Below, in pieces: positions 30,434-38,812 of a stretch of 64,000 nucleotides of DNA (the stretch's first letter is position 1; each line of letters begins with the position of its first letter). This DNA is from Brevundimonas nasdae (GTDB lineage: Bacteria > Pseudomonadota > Alphaproteobacteria > Caulobacterales > Caulobacteraceae). The notes below the pieces were generated by a model that was given only the letters and a program-made list of their open reading frames with translations, was not told where the DNA came from and made no database searches. The position numbers and the translations under genes are program-made. The stretch spans positions 1 to 64,000 of the forward strand of contig NZ_JAEPWN010000007.1 in the NCBI RefSeq assembly GCF_016654005.1, in the 5' to 3' direction.

Positions 30434-31029
30434 TGGCGCCCATGGTGGTCGATCCGGCCAAGGTGCGGACCTTCGAGGACAAGGCGTCCTTCTATGACTG
30501 GCTGGGCCGGAACCATGACCGTGAGACGGAGCTGTGGATCAGGGTGTTCAAGGTGAAGTCGGGCGTGGCCTCGATCACCATTCCCGAGACCATCGACGTG
30601 GCCCTGTGCTGGGGCTGGATCGACGGGATCAAGAAGGGGCTGGACGAGGTCAGCTTCCTGCAGCGCTACACCCCGCGCGGCAGAAAGAGCGTCTGGAGCC
30701 AGGTCAATGTCGGCAATGTCGCCCGCCTGATCGAAGAGGGGGCGATGACCCCGCACGGGATGAAACACGTCGAGGCGGCCAGGGCGGACGGACGCTGGGA
30801 CGCGGCCTATCGCACCAGCAACGCGGCCGCGCCGGACGATCTGATGGCGGCCATCGACGCCGATCCGCAGGCGCGTGCGACCTTCGACATCCTGACCGCC
30901 CAGAACCGTTTCGCCCTGATCTTCCGCACCCAGGGCATGAAGACCGAGGCCGGGCGCAGGAAGAAGATCGCCGAACTGACCGCCATGCTGGCGCGGGGCG
31001 AGACCCCCTATCCGCAGAAGAGGGCCTGA
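30433..31029 (+). CDS. YdeI/OmpD-associated family protein
   Basis: This 198-residue cytosolic protein has the family pattern of an N-terminal FYDWLGRNHDRETELWIRVF, the core EAIDVALCWGWIDG-type segment (here ETIDVALCWGWIDGIKKG), YTPRGRKSVWSQVN, and a C-terminal ARATFDILTAQNRFALIF region. Members are common in soil bacteria; roles in stress or antimicrobial peptide resistance have been suggested but not established. The start overlaps the preceding regulator stop by one base. Confidence 0.85.
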   Translation: MAPMVVDPAKVRTFEDKASFYDWLGRNHDRETELWIRVFKVKSGVASITIPETIDVALCWGWIDGIKKGLDEVSFLQRYTPRGRKSVWSQVNVGNVARLIEEGAMTPHGMKHVEAARADGRWDAAYRTSNAAAPDDLMAAIDADPQARATFDILTAQNRFALIFRTQGMKTEAGRRKKIAELTAMLARGETPYPQKRA

Positions 31030-31083
31030 GAAGGCGAGTTTGTTTTTCCGCATCCGTTCGGCGCAGTGCGGGCGGAATGTCCG

Positions 31084-31106
31084 ACCCTCGGGTCAAGCCC
31101 GAGGGT
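31084..31106. repeat. palindromic dispersed repeat, copy 1
   Basis: Nine-bp arms ACCCTCGGG and CCCGAGGGT flank a TCAAG loop, followed by GACG. The same element occurs at 51342-51366 and 51423-51449. It sits between convergent genes where it could also terminate transcription. Confidence 0.7.
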
Positions 31107-31123
31107 GACGCAGAGGGAGGCGA

Positions 31124-31537
31124 TCAAACCTCCGGCAGCACCTCGGCGTCCTCGATCATCACCGGCGTCAGGCTGCGCTCGGAACCCGAGGGGTCGGTCC
31201 AGGAGATGGTGTAGCCCTCGACCAGGCCGATCAGGCCCGCGCCGACGTGCGACAGGACCGACACCTTGCCCGCGTCGATATCGGCCTCGTTGGGCAGGAC
31301 GATCTGGATGCGGCGCGGGTCCGACGAACGACCGTCGACATAGTGCAGCCAGCGGTGCAGGGGCACGGCGCCCTTGGGCAGGTCGGCGGGCTCGCAGATG
31401 ACCGCGCGCTCCAGCTCGTCCTGCAACATGCCGGCGACGCCTTCGCCGGGCATGTCCCCGACCAGACGCGACAGGGTTTCGTGATCCTCGGCGCTGAGGA
31501 AGATGTCGGGGCGGACGGGAAGGGCGGACTTGGACAT
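31124..31537 (-). CDS. rnk: Rnk-type nucleoside diphosphate kinase regulator / GreA C-terminal domain protein
   Basis: This 137-residue protein has a short N-terminal helical region (PDIFLSAEDHETLSRLVGDM). A GreA/GreB-type C-terminal FKBP-like fold follows, with RIQIVLPNEADIDAGKVSVL, SHVGAGLIGLVEGYTISW and RSLTPVMIEDAEVLPEV. Rnk proteins bind RNA polymerase near the secondary channel and were first described as regulators of nucleoside diphosphate kinase. The ATG at 31537 was chosen over one seven codons upstream by fit to the family. It is monocistronic, divergent from folP. Confidence 0.8.
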   Translation of the reverse strand: MSKSALPVRPDIFLSAEDHETLSRLVGDMPGEGVAGMLQDELERAVICEPADLPKGAVPLHRWLHYVDGRSSDPRRIQIVLPNEADIDAGKVSVLSHVGAGLIGLVEGYTISWTDPSGSERSLTPVMIEDAEVLPEV

Positions 31538-31739
31538 GGGGTTTGCTCGCAAAGGCATAGGCCGCCCTGCGCGCGTTCGGCGTCAGGCGTCGGCTGGAAG
31601 AGGGGTTTCAGATCGTCGCCCGGAACGGGCAAAAGGCACGCAGCCGTTCCGGGTCAGAAGCCTGCGACGAGGCGTCCCGCGTGGGAAAGGCGTCGAGCCT
31701 GGCTGACGAAACGTGTGTTCACGGCTAGAGGCTGATCCC

Positions 31740-32600
31740 ATGTCGCGTGAAAGTCAAACTCCGCCGTTGGTCGGCCTGTCGCACGCCGTGCCCGACGGGG
31801 GCGTTCCGCTGGTCATGGGAATCGTCAATGTGACGCCGGACAGCTTCTCCGATGGGGGGCGTTGGGCGACGACGGAGCGGGCGGTCGAACAGGCGCTGCG
31901 GCTGGCGGAGCAGGGGGCGGATGTTCTGGACATCGGCGGTGAAAGCACCCGTCCGGGCGCCGATCCGGTGACGGAAGGCCAGGAGATCGACCGCGTCGCC
32001 CCCGTCATCGCCGCGATCCGCGCGCGATGGGACGGCGTGATCAGCATCGACACCATGAAGCCCGCCGTGGCCCGCGCCGCCTTCGCTGCGGGTGCGGCCA
32101 TGTGGAACGACGTCACGGCCCTGACCCATGCGCCCGACAGCGCCGCCGTGGCCGCAGAACTGGGCTGCGACGTGGTTCTGATGCACATGAAGGGCGAGCC
32201 GCGCACCATGCAGGCCGATCCCCGGTATGACGACGTGGTGGCCGAGGTCGCGGCCTATCTGAACGACCGGGCCCAGGCCGCGATGGGGGCGGGCGTGGCG
32301 CGCGACAGGATCTGGCTGGATCCCGGCATTGGCTTCGGCAAGACCCTGGCGCACAACATGGCCCTGACGGCGCATCTGCAGGCCCTGACCGCGCTGGGCT
32401 TTCCCGTCCTCTACGCCGCCAGCCGCAAGCGCACGATCCAGGCCATCGACGCCACGGCGACCCAGGCCGACGACCGGCTGGGCGGGTCGCTGGCCCTTGC
32501 GCTGGAGGGGGCGCGGCGGGGCGCCCGCATGGTCCGCGTCCACGACGTGCGCGAGACGGTTCAGGCGTTGAAGGTTCAGGCGGCGGTGGCGAACGGCTGA
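31740..32600 (+). CDS. folP: dihydropteroate synthase FolP
   Basis: This 286-residue TIM-barrel enzyme condenses dihydropterin pyrophosphate with p-aminobenzoate in folate synthesis and is the sulfonamide target. Signatures are MGIVNVTPDSFSDGGRW (pterin/pABA loop 1), DIGGESTRPGADPV (loop 2) and LDPGIGFGKTLAHNM. Loops look intact. I use the ATG at 31740; nine further codons upstream are open but lack a ribosome site. No other folate gene lies adjacent. Confidence 0.96.
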   Translation: MSRESQTPPLVGLSHAVPDGGVPLVMGIVNVTPDSFSDGGRWATTERAVEQALRLAEQGADVLDIGGESTRPGADPVTEGQEIDRVAPVIAAIRARWDGVISIDTMKPAVARAAFAAGAAMWNDVTALTHAPDSAAVAAELGCDVVLMHMKGEPRTMQADPRYDDVVAEVAAYLNDRAQAAMGAGVARDRIWLDPGIGFGKTLAHNMALTAHLQALTALGFPVLYAASRKRTIQAIDATATQADDRLGGSLALALEGARRGARMVRVHDVRETVQALKVQAAVANG

Positions 32601-32663
32601 CACCCGCGACATCCGGTCGCGGCGGCTGTAGAGCGGTCGGGCAACAACCAACGGCCGCCGTCC

Positions 32664-33020
32664 ATGAATCTGGGTTCCTATATCGCCCCCATCCTGATGC
32701 TGTGCCTGTCGAACGTCTTCATGACCTTCGCCTGGTACGGACATCTGAAGTTTGACCACAAGCCGATGTGGCTGCTGGTCATGGCCAGCTGGGGCATCGC
32801 CTTCTTCGAATACTGGCTGGCGGTTCCGGCCAACCGCATCGGCATACACGTCTATTCGCCCGCCGAGCTGAAGACGATGCAGGAGGTGATCACCCTGCTG
32901 GTCTTCGCCGGGTTTTCGGTCCTGTATCTGGGCGAGAAGCTGACGATCAATCATCTGGTCGGGTTCGCCTTCATCGGTCTGGGCGCCTTCTTCATCTTCA
33001 AGGGGCCGCTGGGCGCGTGA
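32664..33020 (+). CDS. DUF486 family membrane protein (DMT-like)
   Basis: This 118-residue protein of four hydrophobic helices starts MNLGSYIAPILMLCLSNVFM. The conserved FAWYGHLKF, SWGIAFFEYWLAVPANR and KTMQEVITLLVFAGFSVLYL segments are typical of DUF486 proteins. These look like drug/metabolite transporter half units. It lies 43 bases before a second four-helix DMT-type gene that carries a frameshift. Function unknown. Confidence 0.85.
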   Translation: MNLGSYIAPILMLCLSNVFMTFAWYGHLKFDHKPMWLLVMASWGIAFFEYWLAVPANRIGIHVYSPAELKTMQEVITLLVFAGFSVLYLGEKLTINHLVGFAFIGLGAFFIFKGPLGA

Positions 33021-33062
33021 ACCGCCTTGCCCTCAGGGACGGGCTGGGTCATCTGACCCCTC

Positions 33063-33406
33063 ATGTCCTGGGTCATGTCGATCAATCCGTGGGTGACGCT
33101 GGTCGTCGCCGGTCTGTTGGAGGTTCTGTGGGCCTCGGGCCTCAAGAACGTCAGCCTGCAAAGGCCCCTGACGTCGCTGGGGTGCTGATCGCCCTGGCCA
33201 GCAGCATGATCCTGTTGTGGGTGGCGACGCAGAAACTGCCGATCGGCACGGCCTATGCGATCTGGACCGGCATCGGCGCCGTGGGCGCGGCGCTGGTCGG
33301 CATCCTGTTCTACAATGAGCCGGCCACGGCGGTGCGGGCGGTCTGCATCCTGCTGATCGTGTCGGGCATCGTCGGGCTGAAGCTGTTTTCGGGAGCGGCC
33401 GCATGA
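33063..33406 (+). pseudogene. small multidrug resistance (SugE-like) transporter, frameshifted
   Basis: The 5-prime part reads MSWVMSINPWVTLVVAGLLE and then VLWASGLKNVSLQ...RPLTSLG in one frame and stops soon after. The rest continues in another frame as VLIALASSMILLWVATQKLP, then IGTAYAIWTGIGAVGAALVG, to the stop at 33406. Joined, they give a complete SugE-like SMR protein of about 114 residues. The break falls in the run CTGGGGTGCTG (around 33178-33188); one extra G there would restore the frame. Either a real mutation or a homopolymer sequencing error fits. The stop overlaps the thiD start (ATGA). The family exports quaternary ammonium or guanidinium compounds. Confidence 0.8.
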
Positions 33407-34203
33407 GCGCCCTTCATCAAGGCCGGGTCCTGATTCTGGCTGGCTCTGACTCGGGCGGCGGGGCTGGAATCCAGGCCGACATCAAGGCCGTGACCATGAT
33501 GGGCGGATACGCCGCCACCGCCATCACCGCCATCACCATCCAGAACACCCTGGGCGTCCACGGCGTCCATCCGCTGCCGCTGGATGTCATCACCGCACAG
33601 GCCCGCGCCGTGCTGGACGACATCGGCACCGACGCCTTCAAGACCGGAATGCTGGGTTCGGTCGAGGTGGTCGAGACCGTCGCCGCCCTGCTGGACACCG
33701 CCGACGCCCCCGCCGTGGTCGATCCCGTCATGGTGGCCAAGGGCGGCCATCCCCTGCTGCCTGATCTGGCCGTCGAGGCGGTCAAGGCGCTGATGATCCC
33801 GCGCGCGGCGCTGCTGACCCCCAATGCGCCCGAGGCCGAGGCCCTGACCGGGTTCGCGGTCCATGATCTGGACGGTCAGCGCCGCGCCGGCGAGGCCCTG
33901 CTGGCGATGGGCGCGCGGGCGGTGCTGATGAAGGGCGGCCATGTGCCGGGCACGACCGTGATCGATCTGTTGATGACCACGGACGGCGAGACGGTGCTGG
34001 AATCCGAGCGGATCGACACCCGTCACACCCACGGCACCGGCTGCACCCTGGCCAGCGCCTGCGCCGCCGGTCTGGCGCTGGGCCGTCCGCTGGAGGTCGC
34101 GGTCGCCGAGGCCTGGGCCTATGTCGCCGAGGCCATCCGTCGTGCGCCCGGCCTGGGCGGCGGCCACGGCCCGCTGGACCACGCCTGGCCGGTGCGGGGC
34201 TGA
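33403..34203 (+). CDS. thiD: hydroxymethylpyrimidine/phosphomethylpyrimidine kinase ThiD
   Basis: This 266-residue ribokinase-fold enzyme phosphorylates HMP and HMP-P to HMP-PP in thiamine synthesis. The N-terminal GSDSGGGAGIQADIKAV signature, DPVMVAKGGHPLL and the C-terminal DTRHTHGTGCTLASACAAGL with its catalytic Cys are all present. It overlaps the SMR transporter stop by four bases. It acts after ThiC (0.3-2.2 kb). No riboswitch is visible here. Confidence 0.95.
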   Translation: MSALHQGRVLILAGSDSGGGAGIQADIKAVTMMGGYAATAITAITIQNTLGVHGVHPLPLDVITAQARAVLDDIGTDAFKTGMLGSVEVVETVAALLDTADAPAVVDPVMVAKGGHPLLPDLAVEAVKALMIPRAALLTPNAPEAEALTGFAVHDLDGQRRAGEALLAMGARAVLMKGGHVPGTTVIDLLMTTDGETVLESERIDTRHTHGTGCTLASACAAGLALGRPLEVAVAEAWAYVAEAIRRAPGLGGGHGPLDHAWPVRG

Positions 34204-34206
34204 ACC

Positions 34207-34791
34207 ATGACGACGACGAATCTTGAGGCGCGGCTGGTCGAGGTCGTGCGCGCCGACCCCAATCTGATGCACGTCCTGACCACGGTGCGGGCGCTGGACC
34301 TGCCCGATTGGCGGCTGGTGTCAGGCGCCGTCTATCAGGCGGTCTGGAACGCCCAGACGGGCCGCGCGGCGGGCTATGGGGTCAAGGACTATGACCTGGC
34401 CTATTTCGACGCCTCGGACGTGTCTTATGAGGCCGAGGACGAGGTCATCAAACGCGTCGCCGCAGCCTTTGACGAGCCGTTCCGCAGTCAGGCCGAGGTC
34501 CGCAATCAGGCGCGGGTGCATCTGTGGTTCGAGAACCGCTTCGGCGAGCCCTATGACGCCCTGTCCTCGACCGATCAGGCGCTGAACCGGTTCGTCGCCC
34601 CGACCTTTGCCATCGGAGTGCGGCTGGAGGCGGATGACGCCATCACCGTCGCCGCGCCGTTCGGGCTGGAGGACGTCTTTTCCATGACCATCCGGCCCAA
34701 TCCGCTGCGCCCGCTGGCCAAGGGCTGGGCCAAGACCATCGCCAATGCGCGCGGACGCTGGCCGGAACTGATGGTGGTGGAGCCGATCTAG
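34207..34791 (+). CDS. nucleotidyltransferase family protein (DUF925-like)
   Basis: This 194-residue protein carries LVSGAVYQAVWNAQTGR, KDYDLAYFDASD and QARVHLWFENRFGEPYDAL, the conserved pattern of the DUF925/NTP_transf-like family. The Asp pair in KDYDLAYFD could be the metal-binding site. The ATG is three bases after thiD, so cotranscription is likely. The substrate is unknown. A hairpin-rich repeat follows the gene. Confidence 0.8.
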   Translation: MTTTNLEARLVEVVRADPNLMHVLTTVRALDLPDWRLVSGAVYQAVWNAQTGRAAGYGVKDYDLAYFDASDVSYEAEDEVIKRVAAAFDEPFRSQAEVRNQARVHLWFENRFGEPYDALSSTDQALNRFVAPTFAIGVRLEADDAITVAAPFGLEDVFSMTIRPNPLRPLAKGWAKTIANARGRWPELMVVEPI

Positions 34792-34815
34792 TTTCTTCGA
34801 GGCTTAGCCCAAACC

Positions 34816-34938
34816 GTCATTCCGGGGCTGAGCAAAGCGAAGAACCCGGAATCCAGGACCACATTCTCATCGCCAGCCGTCATCAATGGCACGACCCTCC
34901 TGGGTTCCGGGTTCGTCCTGCGGACGCCCCGGAATGAC
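34816..34938. repeat. REP/BIME-like inverted repeat
   Basis: GTCATTCCGGGGC (34816-34828) and its exact complement GCCCCGGAATGAC (34926-34938) bracket a second nested pair, GAACCCGGAATCCAGGA and its approximate complement TCCTGGGTTCCGGGTTC. The 123-bp unit lies between convergent genes and looks like two head-to-head intergenic palindromic repeats. Confidence 0.75.
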
Positions 34939-34974
34939 AAGCCGAGTGGTCGGAAAACTGAAGCCCGAACCGAG

Positions 34975-35370
34975 CTAGTAAGGCCCGTGCTTGCCGTTGG
35001 AGGAGAACTCAGGCGGGGCGGCCTTGTGGATGAACTGTTCGGCGACCAGCCAGGCCTTGAACGGGCGCAGGCAGCCCAGGCACATGGCGACCAGCAGGGG
35101 CAGGGTTACGACGGCGTGGACCCAGATGGGCGGGTGGACCGTGAACTCGAACGCCATCAGCAGGATCATGCCGATGATGCCCACCGCCGACATGACGAAG
35201 AAGGCCGGGCCATCCGCCGGGTCGGCGAAGGCGTAGCTGAGGCCGCACTCGGGGCATTCCGCGCGCAGGGTCAGATAACCCTTGAACAGCGGGCCCTTGC
35301 CGCAGCGGGGGCAACGGCAGGCGAGGCCTGTCTTGACGGTGCTGAGCGGGGGATATTGCGGATCGGCCAT
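34975..35370 (-). CDS. DUF983 family zinc-ribbon membrane protein
   Basis: This 131-residue protein has a zinc ribbon CRCPRCGKGPLF plus ECPECGLSY, then two hydrophobic helices (FFVMSAVGIIGMILLMAFEF and VHAVVTLPLLVAMCLGC) and a C-terminal FKAWLVAEQF. This is the DUF983 layout, often found near cytochrome oxidase genes in alphaproteobacteria. Here it lies alone, divergent from a TPR protein. Function unknown. Confidence 0.85.
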   Translation of the reverse strand: MADPQYPPLSTVKTGLACRCPRCGKGPLFKGYLTLRAECPECGLSYAFADPADGPAFFVMSAVGIIGMILLMAFEFTVHPPIWVHAVVTLPLLVAMCLGCLRPFKAWLVAEQFIHKAAPPEFSSNGKHGPY

Positions 35371-35515
35371 GGGACAACCCTATCCGCTTGCGTCGGGTCT
35401 GTCGCGTGGACGGTTTGTCCATGGACGAACACTGTTTCAGTCCGGGACGAATGATGGCCTGGCCGACCGCCGATTAACCGTGACGAAAGGGCTTTGGCGG
35501 CATAGCTGGCGGGTA

Positions 35516-38383
35516 ATGTCAGGGCCGTCGCCGACCACGCGCATGCTGAAGACGACCGTGGCGGCCGCTGCGGCGGGCGCTGTCGCGTTCGCGCCGCTGG
35601 CCCCCTTGGCGCAGGACGTCGGCCGCGGCCGCGACCCGCTTTCCATCTCCATCGGCCAGAACAGCGGCTTCACACGCGTCGAGTTCGGCGGCGTGATCGG
35701 CCTGCGCAGCCAGGTGCGTCGCGACGGGGACAGGTTGTACGTCCGCCTGGGGGTCTCGGCGGCGCCCGATGTGTCGCGCCTGCGCGTCGATCCGCCGCAG
35801 GGGGTGACGTCGGTCGAGACGCGGATGGCGCGCGGCGGCGGCACCGATCTGATCCTGACCCTGGCCGAGGGCGCCGACTATCGCTCGGGTGTCGCCGACG
35901 GGGCCGTGTGGCTGAACCTCTATGCCCCCGGCAAGGCGCCTGAGCGGGCGGCCGAGACGGTCGCCAGGGTCAACGCCGTCGTGCCGGTGCGCGCCGAGAC
36001 GTCGGCGGACAAGACCGTCCTGACCTTCCAGTGGGGCGCGCCGGTCGGCGCCGCCGTCTTTCGTCGGGGCGAGGCCGTCTGGGTGGTGTTCGACACCGCC
36101 GCCAAACTGGACCTGAACGGCGCCCTGAGGGGCGGCAAGGCCTCTGGACCTGCAAGCGGCGCCCGATGGGCCGCGGGCCCCGGCTATACCGCCCTGCGCA
36201 TCGCCGCGCCCGGCGACCTGTCCGTCTCGGCTCAGGGGCAGGGCGGGACATGGACCGTCTCCATCGGCGGGAACGGCGCGGGCGGATCGGGCGTGGAGGT
36301 CGATCGTTCCGACGACGGGGCCTCGACCCTGGTGGCGCGCATGGCCGGGGCGACCAAGACGGTCTGGCTGACCGATCCGCTGGTCGGCGACCGTTTCGCC
36401 GCCGTGACGGCCCTGGCCCCCGGCAAGGGCATGGCCGAGCGCCGGTCCACCGTCGACCTGACCCTGCTGCCCACCGCCCAGGGTCTGGCCATCGAGACGG
36501 CGACCGATGACCTGAAGGTGGATGCGGCAGGCGATCTGGTCACGCTGAGCCGACCGCGCGGCCTGACTTTGTCGCCGCCCTCGGCCCTGCTGCAGGCGGC
36601 GGGGTCCCTGGTCGATGCGCCGCCCAAGGCTAATGATCCGGCCCTGATCCTGGCCGACTGGGCCGCCGTAGGGGCGGCGGGCTTCTCGGACCGCTATCAG
36701 CGGCTTCAGGACGAGGCCATGGCCGAGGCGGCGGCGTCGGACGACAATCCGCGCGCGCCCATCGCCGCGCGCGTGGCCTTCGCCCGGTTCCTGGTCGGGT
36801 CGGGTCTGAACTACGAAGCCATCGGCGTGCTGAACGGAATCATCGCCAAGTCGCCCAGCATGCAGGGCGAGCCGGAGGTGCGGGGCCTGCGCGGCGCCGC
36901 CCGCGTCGGCGTCGGGCGCCTGGAGGAGGCCCAGGCCGATTTCGCCATCGGCGCCCTGGCCAATGATCCCGCCGCCAAGGTCTGGCAGGGCTATATCGCC
37001 GCCGAACAGGGCGACTGGGAGGGCGCGCGCCGCGCCTTCGCCGCCGGGGCGTCGGTGGTCGATCAGTTCCCCAAGGAATGGCGCGCCCGCTTCGGCGCCG
37101 CCCACGCCATGGCCGCCGTGCAGACGGGGGACCTGCCGGCCGCGCGACAACTGCTGGCCTATGTCTTCAGCCAGAACGCCCCCGCCGCCGACCAGTTGAC
37201 GGCGCGGCTGGTGCAGGCCCGCCTGTTCGAGCTGAGCGGCGACAAGGATCGGGCGCTGGCGATCTACAAGGCCGTGGCGCGGGCGCCGCTGGACGGCATC
37301 GCCACCCCGGCCAAACTGGGCGCCATCTCGCTGGAGCTGGAGCGGGGCGCCCTGACCCCGGACAAGGCGGCGCAGCGGCTGGAGCAGTTGAAATGGCGCT
37401 GGCGCGGCGACGCCACCGAGTTGTCGGTGATCCGCAAGCTGTCGGACATCTATCTGCAGCAGGGCCGCTATCGCGAGGCGCTGGAGGCGCTGCGCGGGGC
37501 GGGCAAGCGGATGGCGGGCGTGCCCGGCGCGGCGGAGGTCCAGGCCGACCAGTCCAACGCCTTCCGCGCCCTGTTCCTGGAAGGCGCCGCCGACGGGCTG
37601 CAGCCGGTTCAGGCCCTGGCGCTGTTCTATGATTTCCGCGAACTGACGCCCATCGGCGCGGACGGCGATGAGATGGTGCGGCGTCTGTCGCGCCGCCTGA
37701 TCGATGTCGACCTGCTGGATCAGGCCGCCGAACTGCTGAAACACCAGGTGGACGAGCGTCTGGACGGCGTGGCCAAGGCCCAGGTCGCCACCAATCTGGC
37801 CACCGTCTATCTGATGAACCGCCAGCCGGAGAAGGCGCTGCAGGCCATCTGGGGCTCGCGCACCACGCTTCTGCCCGCCGCCATGAACAGCGAGCGCCGG
37901 GCGCTGGAGGCCCGCGCTCTGATGGACCTGGGACGGTTTGATCACGCCATGGAGGTGCTGGACCGCGACCAGTCGCCGCCCGCGCGCGAGGTTCGCGCCG
38001 ATGTGCTGTGGAAACAGCAGAAATGGACCGAAGCCGCGCAGCAGTACGAGGGGCGTCTGGGCGACCGCTACAAGACGCCTGGGACGCCGCTGAGCCCGTC
38101 AGAGGAGGGGTGGTTGATCCGGGCGGGCGTCGGCTATTCGCTGAGCAGCAACCGCGCGGCCCTGACGCGTCTGCAGGGCCAGTATTCGCCCTTCATCGCG
38201 GGCGCACGATCCGCCAACGCCATGCGGGTGGCGCTGGACGACAGCCTGTCCGGCGTGGCCGGGACGAGCGATTTCGCGGGCCTGACCGCGGGCGCCGACA
38301 CCTTCGTCGGCTGGGTGACGGCGGCCAAACAGGACTTCCGAAAGGAAACGGGCGGAGATCGCCCCGCGACCCCCGCCCGTTAA
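35516..38383 (+). CDS. large exported TPR protein with AMIN-like N-terminus, unknown
   Basis: About 955 residues from the ATG at 35516 (35543 and an upstream GTG are alternatives). The N-terminus has an alanine-rich signal peptide ending PLAPLAQD. Residues ~40-130 form a beta-rich segment (SGFTRVEFGGVIGLRS, DRLYVRLGVS) reminiscent of AMIN domains, and a second such segment follows. From about residue 400 onward it is helical with tetratricopeptide-like repeats (for example DIYLQQGRYREALEALRGAG and QVATNLATVYLMNRQPEKAL). It is probably periplasmic and may organise the envelope. I do not recognise a named family. Confidence 0.7.
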   Translation: MSGPSPTTRMLKTTVAAAAAGAVAFAPLAPLAQDVGRGRDPLSISIGQNSGFTRVEFGGVIGLRSQVRRDGDRLYVRLGVSAAPDVSRLRVDPPQGVTSVETRMARGGGTDLILTLAEGADYRSGVADGAVWLNLYAPGKAPERAAETVARVNAVVPVRAETSADKTVLTFQWGAPVGAAVFRRGEAVWVVFDTAAKLDLNGALRGGKASGPASGARWAAGPGYTALRIAAPGDLSVSAQGQGGTWTVSIGGNGAGGSGVEVDRSDDGASTLVARMAGATKTVWLTDPLVGDRFAAVTALAPGKGMAERRSTVDLTLLPTAQGLAIETATDDLKVDAAGDLVTLSRPRGLTLSPPSALLQAAGSLVDAPPKANDPALILADWAAVGAAGFSDRYQRLQDEAMAEAAASDDNPRAPIAARVAFARFLVGSGLNYEAIGVLNGIIAKSPSMQGEPEVRGLRGAARVGVGRLEEAQADFAIGALANDPAAKVWQGYIAAEQGDWEGARRAFAAGASVVDQFPKEWRARFGAAHAMAAVQTGDLPAARQLLAYVFSQNAPAADQLTARLVQARLFELSGDKDRALAIYKAVARAPLDGIATPAKLGAISLELERGALTPDKAAQRLEQLKWRWRGDATELSVIRKLSDIYLQQGRYREALEALRGAGKRMAGVPGAAEVQADQSNAFRALFLEGAADGLQPVQALALFYDFRELTPIGADGDEMVRRLSRRLIDVDLLDQAAELLKHQVDERLDGVAKAQVATNLATVYLMNRQPEKALQAIWGSRTTLLPAAMNSERRALEARALMDLGRFDHAMEVLDRDQSPPAREVRADVLWKQQKWTEAAQQYEGRLGDRYKTPGTPLSPSEEGWLIRAGVGYSLSSNRAALTRLQGQYSPFIAGARSANAMRVALDDSLSGVAGTSDFAGLTAGADTFVGWVTAAKQDFRKETGGDRPATPAR

Positions 38384-38393
38384 ATCAGCGCTA

Positions 38394-38413
38394 TTGATCC
38401 CGGATGGGATCAA
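38394..38413. terminator. hairpin between convergent TPR and HU genes
   Basis: Eight-bp arms TTGATCCC and GGGATCAA around a GGAT loop lie 11 bases after the TPR stop and 7 bases from the HU stop. No clear T-tract on the plus strand; a bidirectional terminator is plausible. Confidence 0.4.
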
Positions 38414-38419
38414 GAAGGC

Positions 38420-38698
38420 TTAGCCGTTGACGGCGTCCTTCAGGGGCTTGGAGACGCGGAAGCGCACAGCCTTGGAAGCCGCGATCTTGATGGTCGCGCC
38501 CGTCGCCGGGTTGCGGCCTTCACGCTCGGCGCGTGCAGCGGTGTCGAAGACGCCCAGGTTCGAGATGCGGACATCGCCGCCGGCCTTCAGGCTGGCGTGG
38601 ATGTTTTCGACGATGGCGGTCAGCACCTTGCCTGCGTCGGCCTGCGAGACACCGGCGTCTTTGGCGACGGCGGCGATCAGTTCGGCTTGAGTGGTCAT
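38420..38698 (-). CDS. hupB: HU family DNA-binding protein
   Basis: This 92-residue nucleoid protein is a typical HU subunit: a helical N-terminus MTTQAELIAAVAKDAGVSQA, then the beta-arm hallmark GRNPATGATIKI and the closing AASKAVRFRVSKPLKDAV. It bends and compacts DNA as a dimer. It is monocistronic, convergent with the TPR gene. The 114 bases upstream should hold its promoter, but I cannot place the boxes with confidence. Confidence 0.96.
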   Translation of the reverse strand: MTTQAELIAAVAKDAGVSQADAGKVLTAIVENIHASLKAGGDVRISNLGVFDTAARAEREGRNPATGATIKIAASKAVRFRVSKPLKDAVNG

Positions 38699-38812
38699 AG
38701 GGGTCGTTTCCAGTGTTAGTCGCCCGATTCAGGGCGAGGACTAAGGGATCAACACGGAAATCGGGGGGCATTGCAAGCGCCGAAAACGCTGAAAGCCTTA
38801 CAGGGCGGGGGA

